Shown here piece after piece: positions 5,941-13,619 of a stretch of 13,852 bases of DNA. The translations under genes were made by a program, and so were the position numbers. This stretch comes from Christensenellaceae bacterium (lineage in GTDB: Bacteria > Bacillota > Clostridia > Christensenellales > Aristaeellaceae). Location of the stretch: NCBI GenBank assembly GCA_017881705.1, contig JADGQP010000077.1:1-13852 (forward strand). Direction: 5' to 3'. The notes below the pieces were generated by a model, which worked only from the letters and a program-made list of their open reading frames with translations, was not told the DNA's origin and made no database searches. How positions within the stretch are numbered: position 1 is the first letter of the stretch; each line of letters begins with the position of its first letter.

Positions 5941-7794
5941 TTAACTGTCAAACCCGATGGGTTCAAAGTCCGAGGCGGGGTGCTTGCATACGGGGCAGAT
6001 GTAATCCGGCGGGAGCGTATCGGCTTCGTAGATATAGCCGCAGATCTTGCAGCGGAAGCCATGAACCTTCTTTTCGGAAGGCTTGGGTCTGGGTTTGATG
6101 CGATCAAAATACTCCGTATAGGTCACACTGGGCTCGCTGGAAAGCGTGCGCGCTTCCGTAAGCTCGGCGATAAACAGCGTGTGCGTGCCGTAATCGTGCG
6201 TGGATACGATTTTACAGGAGAGGAAGGCGTTGCAGTTCTCCGTAAGGTAGGTCAGGCCATTTTCGCTTCGCGCCACGCCGGACAAGCCCGCGAATTTGTC
6301 CGTGTCCCTGCCGCTTTGGTAACCGAAACGCTTAATCAGGGGGAACTCCACATCGCTTGTGAGTATGCTTACGTTGAAAACGCCGGTTTTTAACATCAGG
6401 TCGTGCGTATAATCCAGCTTGTTTACCGCTACAGCCATGCGGTTGGGCGCGTTGGTGATTTGGGTTAGGGTGTTGATGATACAGCCGTTGTCCTTATTGC
6501 CGTCTTTAGCGGTCAGCACATACAGGCCGTAACCGACCTTAAACAGTGCAATCGGGTCGACCGGGTCGGCAGACGGGGCGCGTAGTACGGGGGTGGGGAA
6601 CAGGTCGGCAATCAGTGCGTTGGTGAGCTCGTCCAGCGCGGCGGCTTGATCGTCCTGCAGAGCGGAACGGATATCCACCATCGGTTCGATCAGGCGGATA
6701 TCCTTCATTTCCAGTAAAATCTTCCGGATCAGGCTGCCTGCCGCGGGTGCCCAGGAACCGTTTTGCATCACCGCGAACGCCCGGTTGTGAAGGTTGTGCG
6801 CCTTGATATCCAGCAGGTATTGCTCTACCGGCGAGAAAATACCGGCGTTGTAGGTGGCACAGGCGACCACGATATGGCTGAAACGCCACGTTTCCGCCAT
6901 CAGAATGCCAATTTCGGTCACCGCAGCGTCGTAAAGCGCGACGTGCGCGCCACGGTCGGCCAGCCTCGCCGCAAGCGCCTCGGCGGCGTTTTGCGTGTGG
7001 CCGTAGATGGAACCGTAAAGGATCAGCACGCCTTTTTCTTCCGGCTCGCAAGTGCTCCATTGCGAGTACTTTTGCACGTACCAGGAAATGCGCTTACGCC
7101 ATATAGGCCCGTGCAGCGAGCAGATGCGCGCGATATCCAACCCTTCGGCTTTCTTCAGGAGGGTCTGCACCTGCGGGCCATACTTGCCGATGATGTTGGC
7201 GTAATAACTGCGCGCGTCCGGCAGCCATTCGGTTTCAAAGTTTACCTCGTCCGCGTACAGGCTGCCGGAAAGCGCTCCGAAGGTGCCGAACGCGTCGGCA
7301 GAAAACAGGGTACGCTCCTTGGGGTCGTAGGTCACCATGACTTCCGGCCAGTGTACCATCGGCGCGGCGATGAAGGTAAGCTCACGCGAGCCGATGTTGA
7401 GCTTCTCGCCGTCGGCCACAGTTTGTATCGCTAACCCCTCGACCTTGCCAAAGAACTGCCCGATCATCTTCTTGGCGATTGCCGTGCAAACTACCGTAGC
7501 CCGCGGATAACGCATCAAAAGCGACATGAGCGTCCCCGCGTGGTCCGGCTCCATATGCTGGACGACCACGTAGTTCAGCTCTCGGCCCGCAAGCGCGGCA
7601 TGCAGGTTCTCAAAAAACACATCTGCCACGGAAGGGTCAACCGCATCCATCAATACGGTTTGCTCGTCTGTCAGCAGGTAGGAATTGTAGGATATGCCTC
7701 TTGGCAAGGGAAACTGGTTTTCAAATTTGGCAAGCCTGCGGTCGCTTCCACCGATATACCATAAATCGTCCGTAATCCGGCGCGCACAGTTCAT
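5941..7794 (-). CDS. Flavodiiron protein fused to flavodoxin, flavin-reductase-like and rubredoxin domains (FprA family)
   Basis: This 617-aa cytoplasmic enzyme is predicted to reduce O2 to water and/or NO to N2O, protecting an anaerobe. The beta-lactamase-like domain (about 1-250) keeps all diiron ligands: H80-x-E82-x-D84-H85, H148, D167 and H228. The flavodoxin domain (about 255-400) starts with the FMN phosphate loop YGSIYGHT. A flavin-reductase-like split barrel follows (about 412-560). A short rubredoxin (about 578-613) with C582/C585 and C600/C603 ends the chain; it lacks the long insertion of classical rubredoxin. The fusion could carry electrons from a reduced pyridine nucleotide or partner to the diiron site in one polypeptide. 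ATG 7794 is chosen because AAGGGAGGT sits 6 nt upstream; the in-frame TTG at 7815 lies before that site. It is the only minus-strand gene here. Confidence 0.93.
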   Translation of the reverse strand: MNCARRITDDLWYIGGSDRRLAKFENQFPLPRGISYNSYLLTDEQTVLMDAVDPSVADVFFENLHAALAGRELNYVVVQHMEPDHAGTLMSLLMRYPRATVVCTAIAKKMIGQFFGKVEGLAIQTVADGEKLNIGSRELTFIAAPMVHWPEVMVTYDPKERTLFSADAFGTFGALSGSLYADEVNFETEWLPDARSYYANIIGKYGPQVQTLLKKAEGLDIARICSLHGPIWRKRISWYVQKYSQWSTCEPEEKGVLILYGSIYGHTQNAAEALAARLADRGAHVALYDAAVTEIGILMAETWRFSHIVVACATYNAGIFSPVEQYLLDIKAHNLHNRAFAVMQNGSWAPAAGSLIRKILLEMKDIRLIEPMVDIRSALQDDQAAALDELTNALIADLFPTPVLRAPSADPVDPIALFKVGYGLYVLTAKDGNKDNGCIINTLTQITNAPNRMAVAVNKLDYTHDLMLKTGVFNVSILTSDVEFPLIKRFGYQSGRDTDKFAGLSGVARSENGLTYLTENCNAFLSCKIVSTHDYGTHTLFIAELTEARTLSSEPSVTYTEYFDRIKPRPKPSEKKVHGFRCKICGYIYEADTLPPDYICPVCKHPASDFEPIGFDS

Positions 7795-7825
7795 CCAATG
7801 ACCTCCCTTGTTCAACGTCCCCTCT

Positions 7826-7854
7826 ATTCTACACCGACGAACGGCCGATGAAAA
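7826..7854 (-). promoter_or_regulatory. Promoter of the flavodiiron gene
   Basis: On the minus strand TTTTCA (7849-7854) and TAGAAT (7826-7831) are 17 bp apart, each a reasonable sigma-A match. Transcription would start near 7819, about 25 nt before ATG 7794, leaving room for the AAGGGAGGT ribosome binding site. No operator could be identified. Confidence 0.55.
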
Positions 7855-7970
7855 GAGCTACCTTGCCTGTTGGTGTGAAAAACAGACGCGCAAACGACAC
7901 CAGGGCGATCGAACCCAGGAACGATACATGCGACCGGTAGGGGACGAACGTGCCTTTTTCTGCTTAAAGG

Positions 7971-7999
7971 TTGAAAAAGAAGCCCCGGCATGGTACATT
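7971..7999 (+). promoter_or_regulatory. Promoter of the radical SAM-RNase G-miaB operon
   Basis: TTGAAA (7971-7976) and TACATT (7994-7999) are separated by 17 bp. Transcription would start near 8006, about 25 nt before ATG 8031. The in-frame TTG at 7971 lies within this -35 box, which argues for the downstream ATG as the true start of the radical SAM gene. I saw no comparable promoter before the later genes of the cluster, so it may drive all of them through mutS. Confidence 0.6.
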
Positions 8000-8030
8000 A
8001 TGCAAGGAAGCCCAGAAACGGAGGAACGTC

Positions 8031-9872
8031 ATGACACAACGCATCGAACACCTTCTGGAGCGTGTGGAAAAACCCGCCCGCTATACCGGAAGCGAAATGA
8101 ACACCGACGTAAAACCGATCGGCGAGGCTGAAATATCGTTTGCTTTTTGTTTTCCCGATACCTACGAGGTGGCGATGTCTCACCTTGGAATGAAAATACT
8201 GTACAGCATCCTCAACGCCTTGCCATATGCTGTGTGCGAACGCGTCTGCATGCCCTGGGTGGATATGCTCAGCGGCATGAAACAGGAGCAGATTCCGCTT
8301 TTTTCGCTGGAAAGTCGTACCCCCCTCAACCGCTTTGATATCGTCGGTTTTACCCTGCAATACGAAATGAGCTATACCAATATTTTGGAGATGCTCTCGT
8401 TAGGCGGCGTACCCGTGAAGGCCGACGAACGTACGGACATTGACCCGATAGTGGTGGCCGGCGGCCCCTGCGCATCAAACCCCGAACCTTTGCACGCGTT
8501 TATAGACGCGTTTATGATGGGCGACGGGGAAGAAGTGATCGTGGAAGTCGTGGACGCGCTCAACGACTGTAAAAAGCGCGGTCTGCCCCGCGCAGAGCGC
8601 CTACGCAGGCTGGCGGCCATCGAGGGTGTGTACGTGCCGTCGCTCTACCAAGCCGATTATAACGTGGACGGCACACTGAGCCACTTTTCGCCCGTGGATT
8701 CGGCGGCGCCGGCGACCGTGAAAAAGCGCTTTATTAAGAATTTGGACGCTGCCGTATACCCGACGACGATCCCCGTACCCTATACGCAGATCGTTCACGA
8801 CCGTATTATGCTGGAGATTATGCGCGGCTGCACGCGCGGCTGCCGGTTTTGCCAGGCGGGGATGCTGTATCGGCCCGTGCGCGAGCGCAGCCTTACAAGG
8901 CTTACGGAGCTGGCTCAAAAGCTGGTGGACAGCACCGGTTACGAGGAAATATCGCTGTCTTCGCTTTCCAGCGGCGATTATTCAAAGCTGCCGGAGCTTT
9001 GCGAAGGGCTGATGGAACGTTTTGCGGATAAACGCGTGAGTATCTCGCTGCCTTCGCTGCGTATCGACAGCGTTGTGAAGGAATCGCTTGCCCAGACCCA
9101 GAAGGTGAAAAAATCCAGCCTTACCTTTGCGCCGGAAGCCGGTACCCAACGCCTGCGCGATGTGATTAACAAAGGCGTTACCCAGCAGGATTTAATGGAT
9201 AAACTCAAGGACGCGTTCGAGGGCGGCTGGAGCAGCGTGAAGCTCTATTTTATGATGGGGCTGCCCACCGAAACCCACGAGGATCTGGAAGGCATTGCGG
9301 AACTGGCGAGGGCCGCCGTGGCCGCCTACTATGCCGTACCCAAAGGCCAGCGCGCCAAAGGGCTTCGGGTTACTTGCAGCGCGGCGGTGTTTGTGCCAAA
9401 ACCCTTCACCCCGTTCCAATGGTGCGCTCAGGATTCGATGGAAATCGTGCGCCAAAAGCAGCAGGAACTGCGCAGGCTGCTTGATATTCACGGAGTGACT
9501 TTTCATTGGCACGATCCCTCCATCAGCTTCTTGGAGGCGTGTTTCGCCTCGGGTGACAGGCGAATGGCCGATGTGCTTTATCGCGCCTGGCAGCTCGGCT
9601 GCAAACTGGACGGATGGAACGATCAGTTCCGTTTTGACCTGTGGATGCAGGCTTTTCGCGACTGTAACGTGGACGCTCATTTTTACGCCAACCGTGAACG
9701 CGGAGCGGAGGAACTGTTGCCGTGGGATTTTATCGACGTTGGGGTTACCAAACGATACCTGCGTTTGGAGTATGAGCGGGCGTTAAAGGCGCAGACAACG
9801 CGGGATTGCCGCCTGGGCTGCAACGGATGCGGCATTGAGCGGATAAAGGGGTTGTGCAGCCTATGCGAATGA
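8031..9872 (+). CDS. B12-binding-type radical SAM protein, TIGR03960 family
   Basis: This 613-aa protein has an N-terminal cobalamin-binding-like Rossmann region (about 35-200, with HLGMKILY and the VVAGGPCASNPEP segment). A radical SAM core follows, whose [4Fe-4S] cysteines form CTRGCRFC (C267, C271, C274). The C-terminus has five further cysteines (C593, C597, C600, C609, C612), as if for a second Fe-S cluster or a metal. Radical SAM enzymes cleave S-adenosylmethionine to start radical chemistry; the substrate of this family is not established to my knowledge. In many bacteria the gene sits beside a DUF2344 gene and RNase E/G, exactly as here. ATG 8031 has GGAGG with good spacing and lies downstream of the predicted promoter. 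Its end overlaps the DUF2344 start by 10 nt, implying coupled expression. Family is secure, function unknown. Confidence 0.92.
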   Translation: MTQRIEHLLERVEKPARYTGSEMNTDVKPIGEAEISFAFCFPDTYEVAMSHLGMKILYSILNALPYAVCERVCMPWVDMLSGMKQEQIPLFSLESRTPLNRFDIVGFTLQYEMSYTNILEMLSLGGVPVKADERTDIDPIVVAGGPCASNPEPLHAFIDAFMMGDGEEVIVEVVDALNDCKKRGLPRAERLRRLAAIEGVYVPSLYQADYNVDGTLSHFSPVDSAAPATVKKRFIKNLDAAVYPTTIPVPYTQIVHDRIMLEIMRGCTRGCRFCQAGMLYRPVRERSLTRLTELAQKLVDSTGYEEISLSSLSSGDYSKLPELCEGLMERFADKRVSISLPSLRIDSVVKESLAQTQKVKKSSLTFAPEAGTQRLRDVINKGVTQQDLMDKLKDAFEGGWSSVKLYFMMGLPTETHEDLEGIAELARAAVAAYYAVPKGQRAKGLRVTCSAAVFVPKPFTPFQWCAQDSMEIVRQKQQELRRLLDIHGVTFHWHDPSISFLEACFASGDRRMADVLYRAWQLGCKLDGWNDQFRFDLWMQAFRDCNVDAHFYANRERGAEELLPWDFIDVGVTKRYLRLEYERALKAQTTRDCRLGCNGCGIERIKGLCSLCE

Positions 9873-10555
9873 TTGTCGTATTTGAAAAAAGCATGGCGGT
9901 ACGGCACATCGGGCATCTGGATCTCATGCGCGCCGTGCAGCGCGCGCTGCGGCGCAGCGGCCTGCCCATTTGTTACAGCAACGGCTTCAACCCGCATATT
10001 CAGCTCAGTTTCGCTTCCCCGTTATCCGTGGGCGTGGTGGGGCTAAGGGAGCTGATGGACGTGCCTGTGGAGGGAGAATGCGACCCCGCCATATTCGCGC
10101 AGACCCTGAGCCGCGCGCTGCCGCCCGCGCTGCGCGTTATAGGCGCGCGCGCCGTTGCGGACGATTATCCAACGCTGATGGCGCTGGTGTCCGGCTCTGT
10201 GATGCGTATTGAAATGGACGCCACGCCGGAAACGGCTAAAATAGCCGCGGCGTTTCGGCTGTTTATGGCGGGCGAGGAATGCGTAACCCTGCGCAGAACG
10301 AAAAGCGCGGAAAAGCAAACCAATATACGTCCTTTCATCCAAACCGGCGAAGTGAAAGAAACGGATGCGGGCGTTGTGCTGCGCTGCGTCGTGCGTAACC
10401 GGCAGGACGGGTCGCTAAAGCCATCCGTGCTGATGCGCGCACTATGCGAAATGGCCGAAGTGGAGACGGTGGATTTTATCGCCTATCGGGAACAGATACT
10501 TGCAATGGCTAAGGACGGACGCGCGATACCCTTGGAGGAATATGAAAATGGATGA
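9863..10555 (+). CDS. DUF2344 radical SAM-linked protein (TIGR03936)
   Basis: This 230-aa soluble protein of unknown function is recognised by its N-terminus: FEKSMAVRHIGHLDLMRA, then RALRRSGLP and YSNGFNPH leading into SFASPLSVG, all hallmarks of DUF2344. Members almost always occur next to, or fused with, the TIGR03960 radical SAM protein, so it is probably its partner or substrate-binding subunit; that is inference. ATG 9863 follows AAGGGG (9846-9851) at 11 nt and overlaps the end of the radical SAM gene. GTG 9854 is too close to that site, and ATG 9869 is also possible. I see no metal-binding cysteine cluster or membrane segment. It overlaps the RNase G gene by 8 nt. Confidence 0.9.
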   Translation: MRMIVVFEKSMAVRHIGHLDLMRAVQRALRRSGLPICYSNGFNPHIQLSFASPLSVGVVGLRELMDVPVEGECDPAIFAQTLSRALPPALRVIGARAVADDYPTLMALVSGSVMRIEMDATPETAKIAAAFRLFMAGEECVTLRRTKSAEKQTNIRPFIQTGEVKETDAGVVLRCVVRNRQDGSLKPSVLMRALCEMAEVETVDFIAYREQILAMAKDGRAIPLEEYENG

Positions 10556-11774
10556 ATCTTTACGCATCCTGGTGATGGCGGACGGCGAACACCGAAAAAT
10601 CGCGATGCTTGCCCAAGGAAAGCTCATGGAATACTATGAGGAATACGGCGACGAAACCACACTGGTAAACGCCGTTATTCTGGGGCGAGTAGAAAACGTG
10701 TCCCCCGGGGTCAAGGCGGCGTTCGTGTCCATCGGCCAGCCGCTCAACGGTTTTCTGCCGCTTGGCGAAATGCAGAGCTTTCACGCGCTGCAGGGTGATA
10801 AGCCGCTGGTTTCCGGCACGGATGTAATCGTTCAGGTTAAAAAGGACGCGAAAGAACAGAAGGGCGCTTATCTCACGCGGGATATTGCATTGCCCGGGCA
10901 AACGCTGATCTATATGCCGCTCAACCATTACATAGGGGTCAGCAAGCGGGTGGATCAACCGGAAGAACGCGAAACGCTGTTGGCCATGGGACGCGAGATT
11001 GGCGAACAGGAAGATTGCGGATTAATCCTGCGCTACGCGGCGCTGTACGCTAAAAAGAGCGAATTGCTTAGCGAGTTGGAGCAGCTCAAGGTGCTTTGGG
11101 TGGATATCCTAAAAAAAGCCGAGTTCCAAAAAGCGCCTGTCCTCCTTTACCGCGAACCTTCGGCACTGACCGCCCTTGTACGGGATTATGCGACGCGCTA
11201 TCAACTTAGCGTTACCTGTAACGACGCGGTTAACCGTATGCCGTCGCCTGTCGGCGGCTTGCTTTGGGAACAGGTGAGCAGCCTGGAACTGGAAGCCGTC
11301 TGGCGCTCCGCATCGGTAGACGCGCAGGTGGCGCAGGCGCTTTCCCGGCGCGTGGAGCTCGGTAACGGCGGCTCGCTGGTGATTGACGAGCGCGAGGCGC
11401 TGACCACCGTGGATGTAAACTCCGGCCGCTACCTGGGCGAAAAGGGCGAGGAATTGGCGCTTACGCATAATCTGGCTTCCTGTGGAGAAATCGCGCGCCA
11501 GATACGCCTTCGCAACGTAAGCGGCATCGTGCTGATTGATTTTATTGACATGAAAACCGACGAAGAGCGTAAACAGGTGATCGATTGCTTGGAAGCCGAA
11601 CTGTCCCACGAACGGGGCAAGACCGTGCTGCACGGGTTTACCAGCCTTGGTTTATTGGAAATGACCCGCAAACGGACAGGCGTTTCTCTTCGGGAAACGC
11701 TGCAGGAGCCATGTAAAGTTTGCGGAGCCACCGGATACCGTAACCGTATAGAAAGGGATCACAAGCGTGAGTAA
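10548..11774 (+). CDS. rng: Ribonuclease G (RNase E/G family endoribonuclease)
   Basis: This 408-aa protein is a single-strand-specific endoribonuclease involved in rRNA maturation and mRNA decay. An N-terminal S1-like domain (about 38-115) contains ILGRVENVSPGVKAAFVSIG. The catalytic Mg2+ aspartates are D289 in TVDVNSGR and D331 in VLIDFIDMK, equivalent to D303 and D346 of E. coli RNase E. The zinc-link cysteines C389-x-x-C392 (EPCKVCGATG), which join subunits of the dimer, are near the C-terminus. There is no long disordered scaffold tail, so this is an RNase G rather than full RNase E type, and it is shorter than E. coli RNase G. ATG 10548 lies 9 nt after GGAGG (10534-10538); ATG 10542 is closer and less well spaced. 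It overlaps its neighbours on both sides by 8 nt. Family is certain. Confidence 0.93.
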   Translation: MDESLRILVMADGEHRKIAMLAQGKLMEYYEEYGDETTLVNAVILGRVENVSPGVKAAFVSIGQPLNGFLPLGEMQSFHALQGDKPLVSGTDVIVQVKKDAKEQKGAYLTRDIALPGQTLIYMPLNHYIGVSKRVDQPEERETLLAMGREIGEQEDCGLILRYAALYAKKSELLSELEQLKVLWVDILKKAEFQKAPVLLYREPSALTALVRDYATRYQLSVTCNDAVNRMPSPVGGLLWEQVSSLELEAVWRSASVDAQVAQALSRRVELGNGGSLVIDEREALTTVDVNSGRYLGEKGEELALTHNLASCGEIARQIRLRNVSGIVLIDFIDMKTDEERKQVIDCLEAELSHERGKTVLHGFTSLGLLEMTRKRTGVSLRETLQEPCKVCGATGYRNRIERDHKRE

Positions 11775-13161
11775 CCGACCCGAATACGTCAGCGAAGCCG
11801 AGATGAACAGGCAGGAGGATGCGCGGGAGCGCATCGCGGCCCTGCCCAACCGGCCCGAAACCTTCCATATCGTCACCTATGGCTGCCAGATGAACGCGCA
11901 CGACAGCGAAAAGCTCGCGGGTATGCTTCTTCAAATGGGCATGACCGAGACGGACGACCGTACGCACGCCGATCTGGTGCTGTTTAACACCTGCTGTATA
12001 CGCGATAACGCCGAACGTCGGGCGCTTGGCAACGTGATATGGCTAAAACAGCTGAAGAAAGAGTACCCAAAGCTGATGATCGGCGTTTGTGGCTGCATGG
12101 TGCAGCAACCCGGTATGGCGGAACGGATTTTAAAGCAATATCCGTTTGTCGATCTGGCGTTTGGCACACACAACCTGCACACTCTGCCAACGCTGTTGTA
12201 TACGTTGCTTACGCAAAATAAGCGCGTGGTAAGCGTAAGCGCTCAGGAGAACCTGATCGCCGAGGGCTTACCGGCGCACAGGCTTGCGGAATACAAGGCA
12301 TACATTACCATTATGTACGGATGCAATAATTACTGTTCGTATTGCATCGTTCCTTACGTGCGCGGCCGGGAACGCAGCCGCCGTATGGCGGATATACTGA
12401 ACGAGGCCGAAAGCCTGCTAAAAGGCGGCGCGCAGGAAATTATGCTGTTGGGGCAGAACGTGAATAGTTATGGCAATGGTACGGACGAGAGCTTTCCGGA
12501 GCTGCTGCGTGCGCTGGACAGGCTGGGCGTGCCCCGTATCCGCTTTATGACCTCGCACCCCAAGGACCTTTCCGACGAGCTGATTAACGTTATGGCCACA
12601 GGCAGCCATATCTGCAACCACCTGCATCTGCCCGTGCAAAGCGGGAACAACGAGATTTTGGCCGCGATGAACCGCCGCTATACCCGTGAAAGCTACCTTG
12701 ACCGCGTGGCGGCTATTCGCAAGAGCATCCCGAACATCGGCCTTACCACCGATTTGATTGTCGGCTTCCCCAGAGAAACCGACGCCCAGTTTGAGGACAG
12801 CGTTTCGCTTGTGGAAACGGTTGGGTATGACGCCGCGTTTACCTTTATCTACAGTCCGCGAAAAGGCACTAGAGCCGCCGATCTTCCCGGGCAGATTCCT
12901 GCGGATGTGGCTGGCGAGCGGATTGGGCGGCTGATTGAAACGGTGGATGTGGGAACGGCGGCCGTTCACCAAATGATGATCGGTCAAAGCGAAAACGTGC
13001 TGGTGGAAAGCCTGAGCAAACGGGACGGGCGGCAGGTATCCGGTAAAGGCACACGTGGAATCACCATTACCTTTGAAGGCTCCGAAAAGGACATTGGCCG
13101 GATTATACCGGTAACCATCACATCTTCGGCGGCGAATACGCTGCGCGCGGTAAGAAAGTAA
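11767..13161 (+). CDS. miaB: tRNA-2-methylthio-N6-dimethylallyladenosine synthase MiaB
   Basis: This 464-aa radical SAM methylthiotransferase adds a methylthio group to C2 of i6A37 in tRNAs that read codons starting with U. The N-terminal MTTase domain has the three auxiliary-cluster cysteines C40 (YGCQMNAHDSEK), C76 (FNTCC) and C110 (VCGC). The radical SAM motif is C186-x3-C190-x2-C193, followed by IVPYVRGRERSR. A C-terminal TRAM domain (about 395-460) should bind tRNA. The MNAHDSE variant, the PYVRGRERSR stretch and the mutS neighbourhood favour MiaB over MtaB or RimO. The start is GTG 11767, with AAAGGGAT 9 nt upstream, inside the end of the RNase G gene (8-nt overlap). The MiaA partner that makes i6A is not in the window; in Clostridia it often lies beyond mutS-mutL. 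Confidence 0.95.
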   Translation: MSNRPEYVSEAEMNRQEDARERIAALPNRPETFHIVTYGCQMNAHDSEKLAGMLLQMGMTETDDRTHADLVLFNTCCIRDNAERRALGNVIWLKQLKKEYPKLMIGVCGCMVQQPGMAERILKQYPFVDLAFGTHNLHTLPTLLYTLLTQNKRVVSVSAQENLIAEGLPAHRLAEYKAYITIMYGCNNYCSYCIVPYVRGRERSRRMADILNEAESLLKGGAQEIMLLGQNVNSYGNGTDESFPELLRALDRLGVPRIRFMTSHPKDLSDELINVMATGSHICNHLHLPVQSGNNEILAAMNRRYTRESYLDRVAAIRKSIPNIGLTTDLIVGFPRETDAQFEDSVSLVETVGYDAAFTFIYSPRKGTRAADLPGQIPADVAGERIGRLIETVDVGTAAVHQMMIGQSENVLVESLSKRDGRQVSGKGTRGITITFEGSEKDIGRIIPVTITSSAANTLRAVRK

Positions 13162-13174
13162 AGGAGTTAAACCG

Positions 13175-13579
13175 ATGGAAAACGTACTCAACCAGGCGGA
13201 ACAATTGGCGGAAGCAATTTTGGATAGCGAAGAATATATTAAAATGCGGATCTCGGAACAGGCGACCATGAACGACGAGGAAGCGACGCGGCTGATCGCG
13301 GATTATTCCCAGCAGCGTAAAGTGGTGGAGAACCTGCTGGCGCAAAATGATATGGACCATTCGGCGCTGGCTGCCGCCGGCGAAAAGCTAGAAGCCGCGC
13401 AAAAATCCATGGAAGATAACAGCAAAATTAAAATCATGCGAGAGGCCAACACCGCCTTCAACCACATGATGCAGCAGGTGAACAAGATCATTAAATTTGT
13501 CGTCACCGGCGAACAGGACGAGGAAGACGGTTGTTCTGGCTGCTCCGGTTCCTGCGACAGCTGCGGCGGGTGCCATTGA
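13175..13579 (+). CDS. YlbF/YmcA-family protein with cysteine-rich C-terminal tail
   Basis: This 134-aa, mostly helical acidic protein matches the YlbF/YmcA (Com_YlbF) fold, with long helices covering about 1-110. In Bacillus subtilis, YlbF, YmcA and YaaT form a complex that carries Fe-S clusters, influences the Spo0A phosphorelay and assists RNase Y. Here the helical part is followed by an acidic linker (EQDEEDG) and a 15-residue tail with five cysteines (C120, C123, C127, C130, C133) and a terminal His, a plausible metal or Fe-S ligand set. The start has AAGGAG (13161-13166) at 8 nt. It lies 13 nt after miaB and 40 nt before mutS, the usual place for this family in Clostridia. Homology is by pattern, so the exact paralogue is uncertain. 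Confidence 0.82.
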   Translation: MENVLNQAEQLAEAILDSEEYIKMRISEQATMNDEEATRLIADYSQQRKVVENLLAQNDMDHSALAAAGEKLEAAQKSMEDNSKIKIMREANTAFNHMMQQVNKIIKFVVTGEQDEEDGCSGCSGSCDSCGGCH

Positions 13580-13582
13580 TAC

Positions 13583-13599
13583 GGGATCATCCCGATCCC
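13583..13599 (+). repeat. Short hairpin between the YlbF-like gene and mutS
   Basis: GGGATC (13583-13588) and GATCCC (13594-13599) form a 6-bp stem around the loop ATCCC. An alternative pairing, CGGG with CCCG, uses overlapping bases. It sits just before the mutS ribosome binding site (AAAGGA, 13604-13609). Only three T follow, so it is not a convincing terminator. Confidence 0.35.
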
Positions 13600-13619
13600 T
13601 TTGAAAGGAAAGACCGCCC

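Noticed and set aside
12418..13269. 283-codon minus-strand open frame opposite miaB
   Set aside because: It overlaps the well-supported MiaB radical SAM and TRAM coding region, with no independent support.
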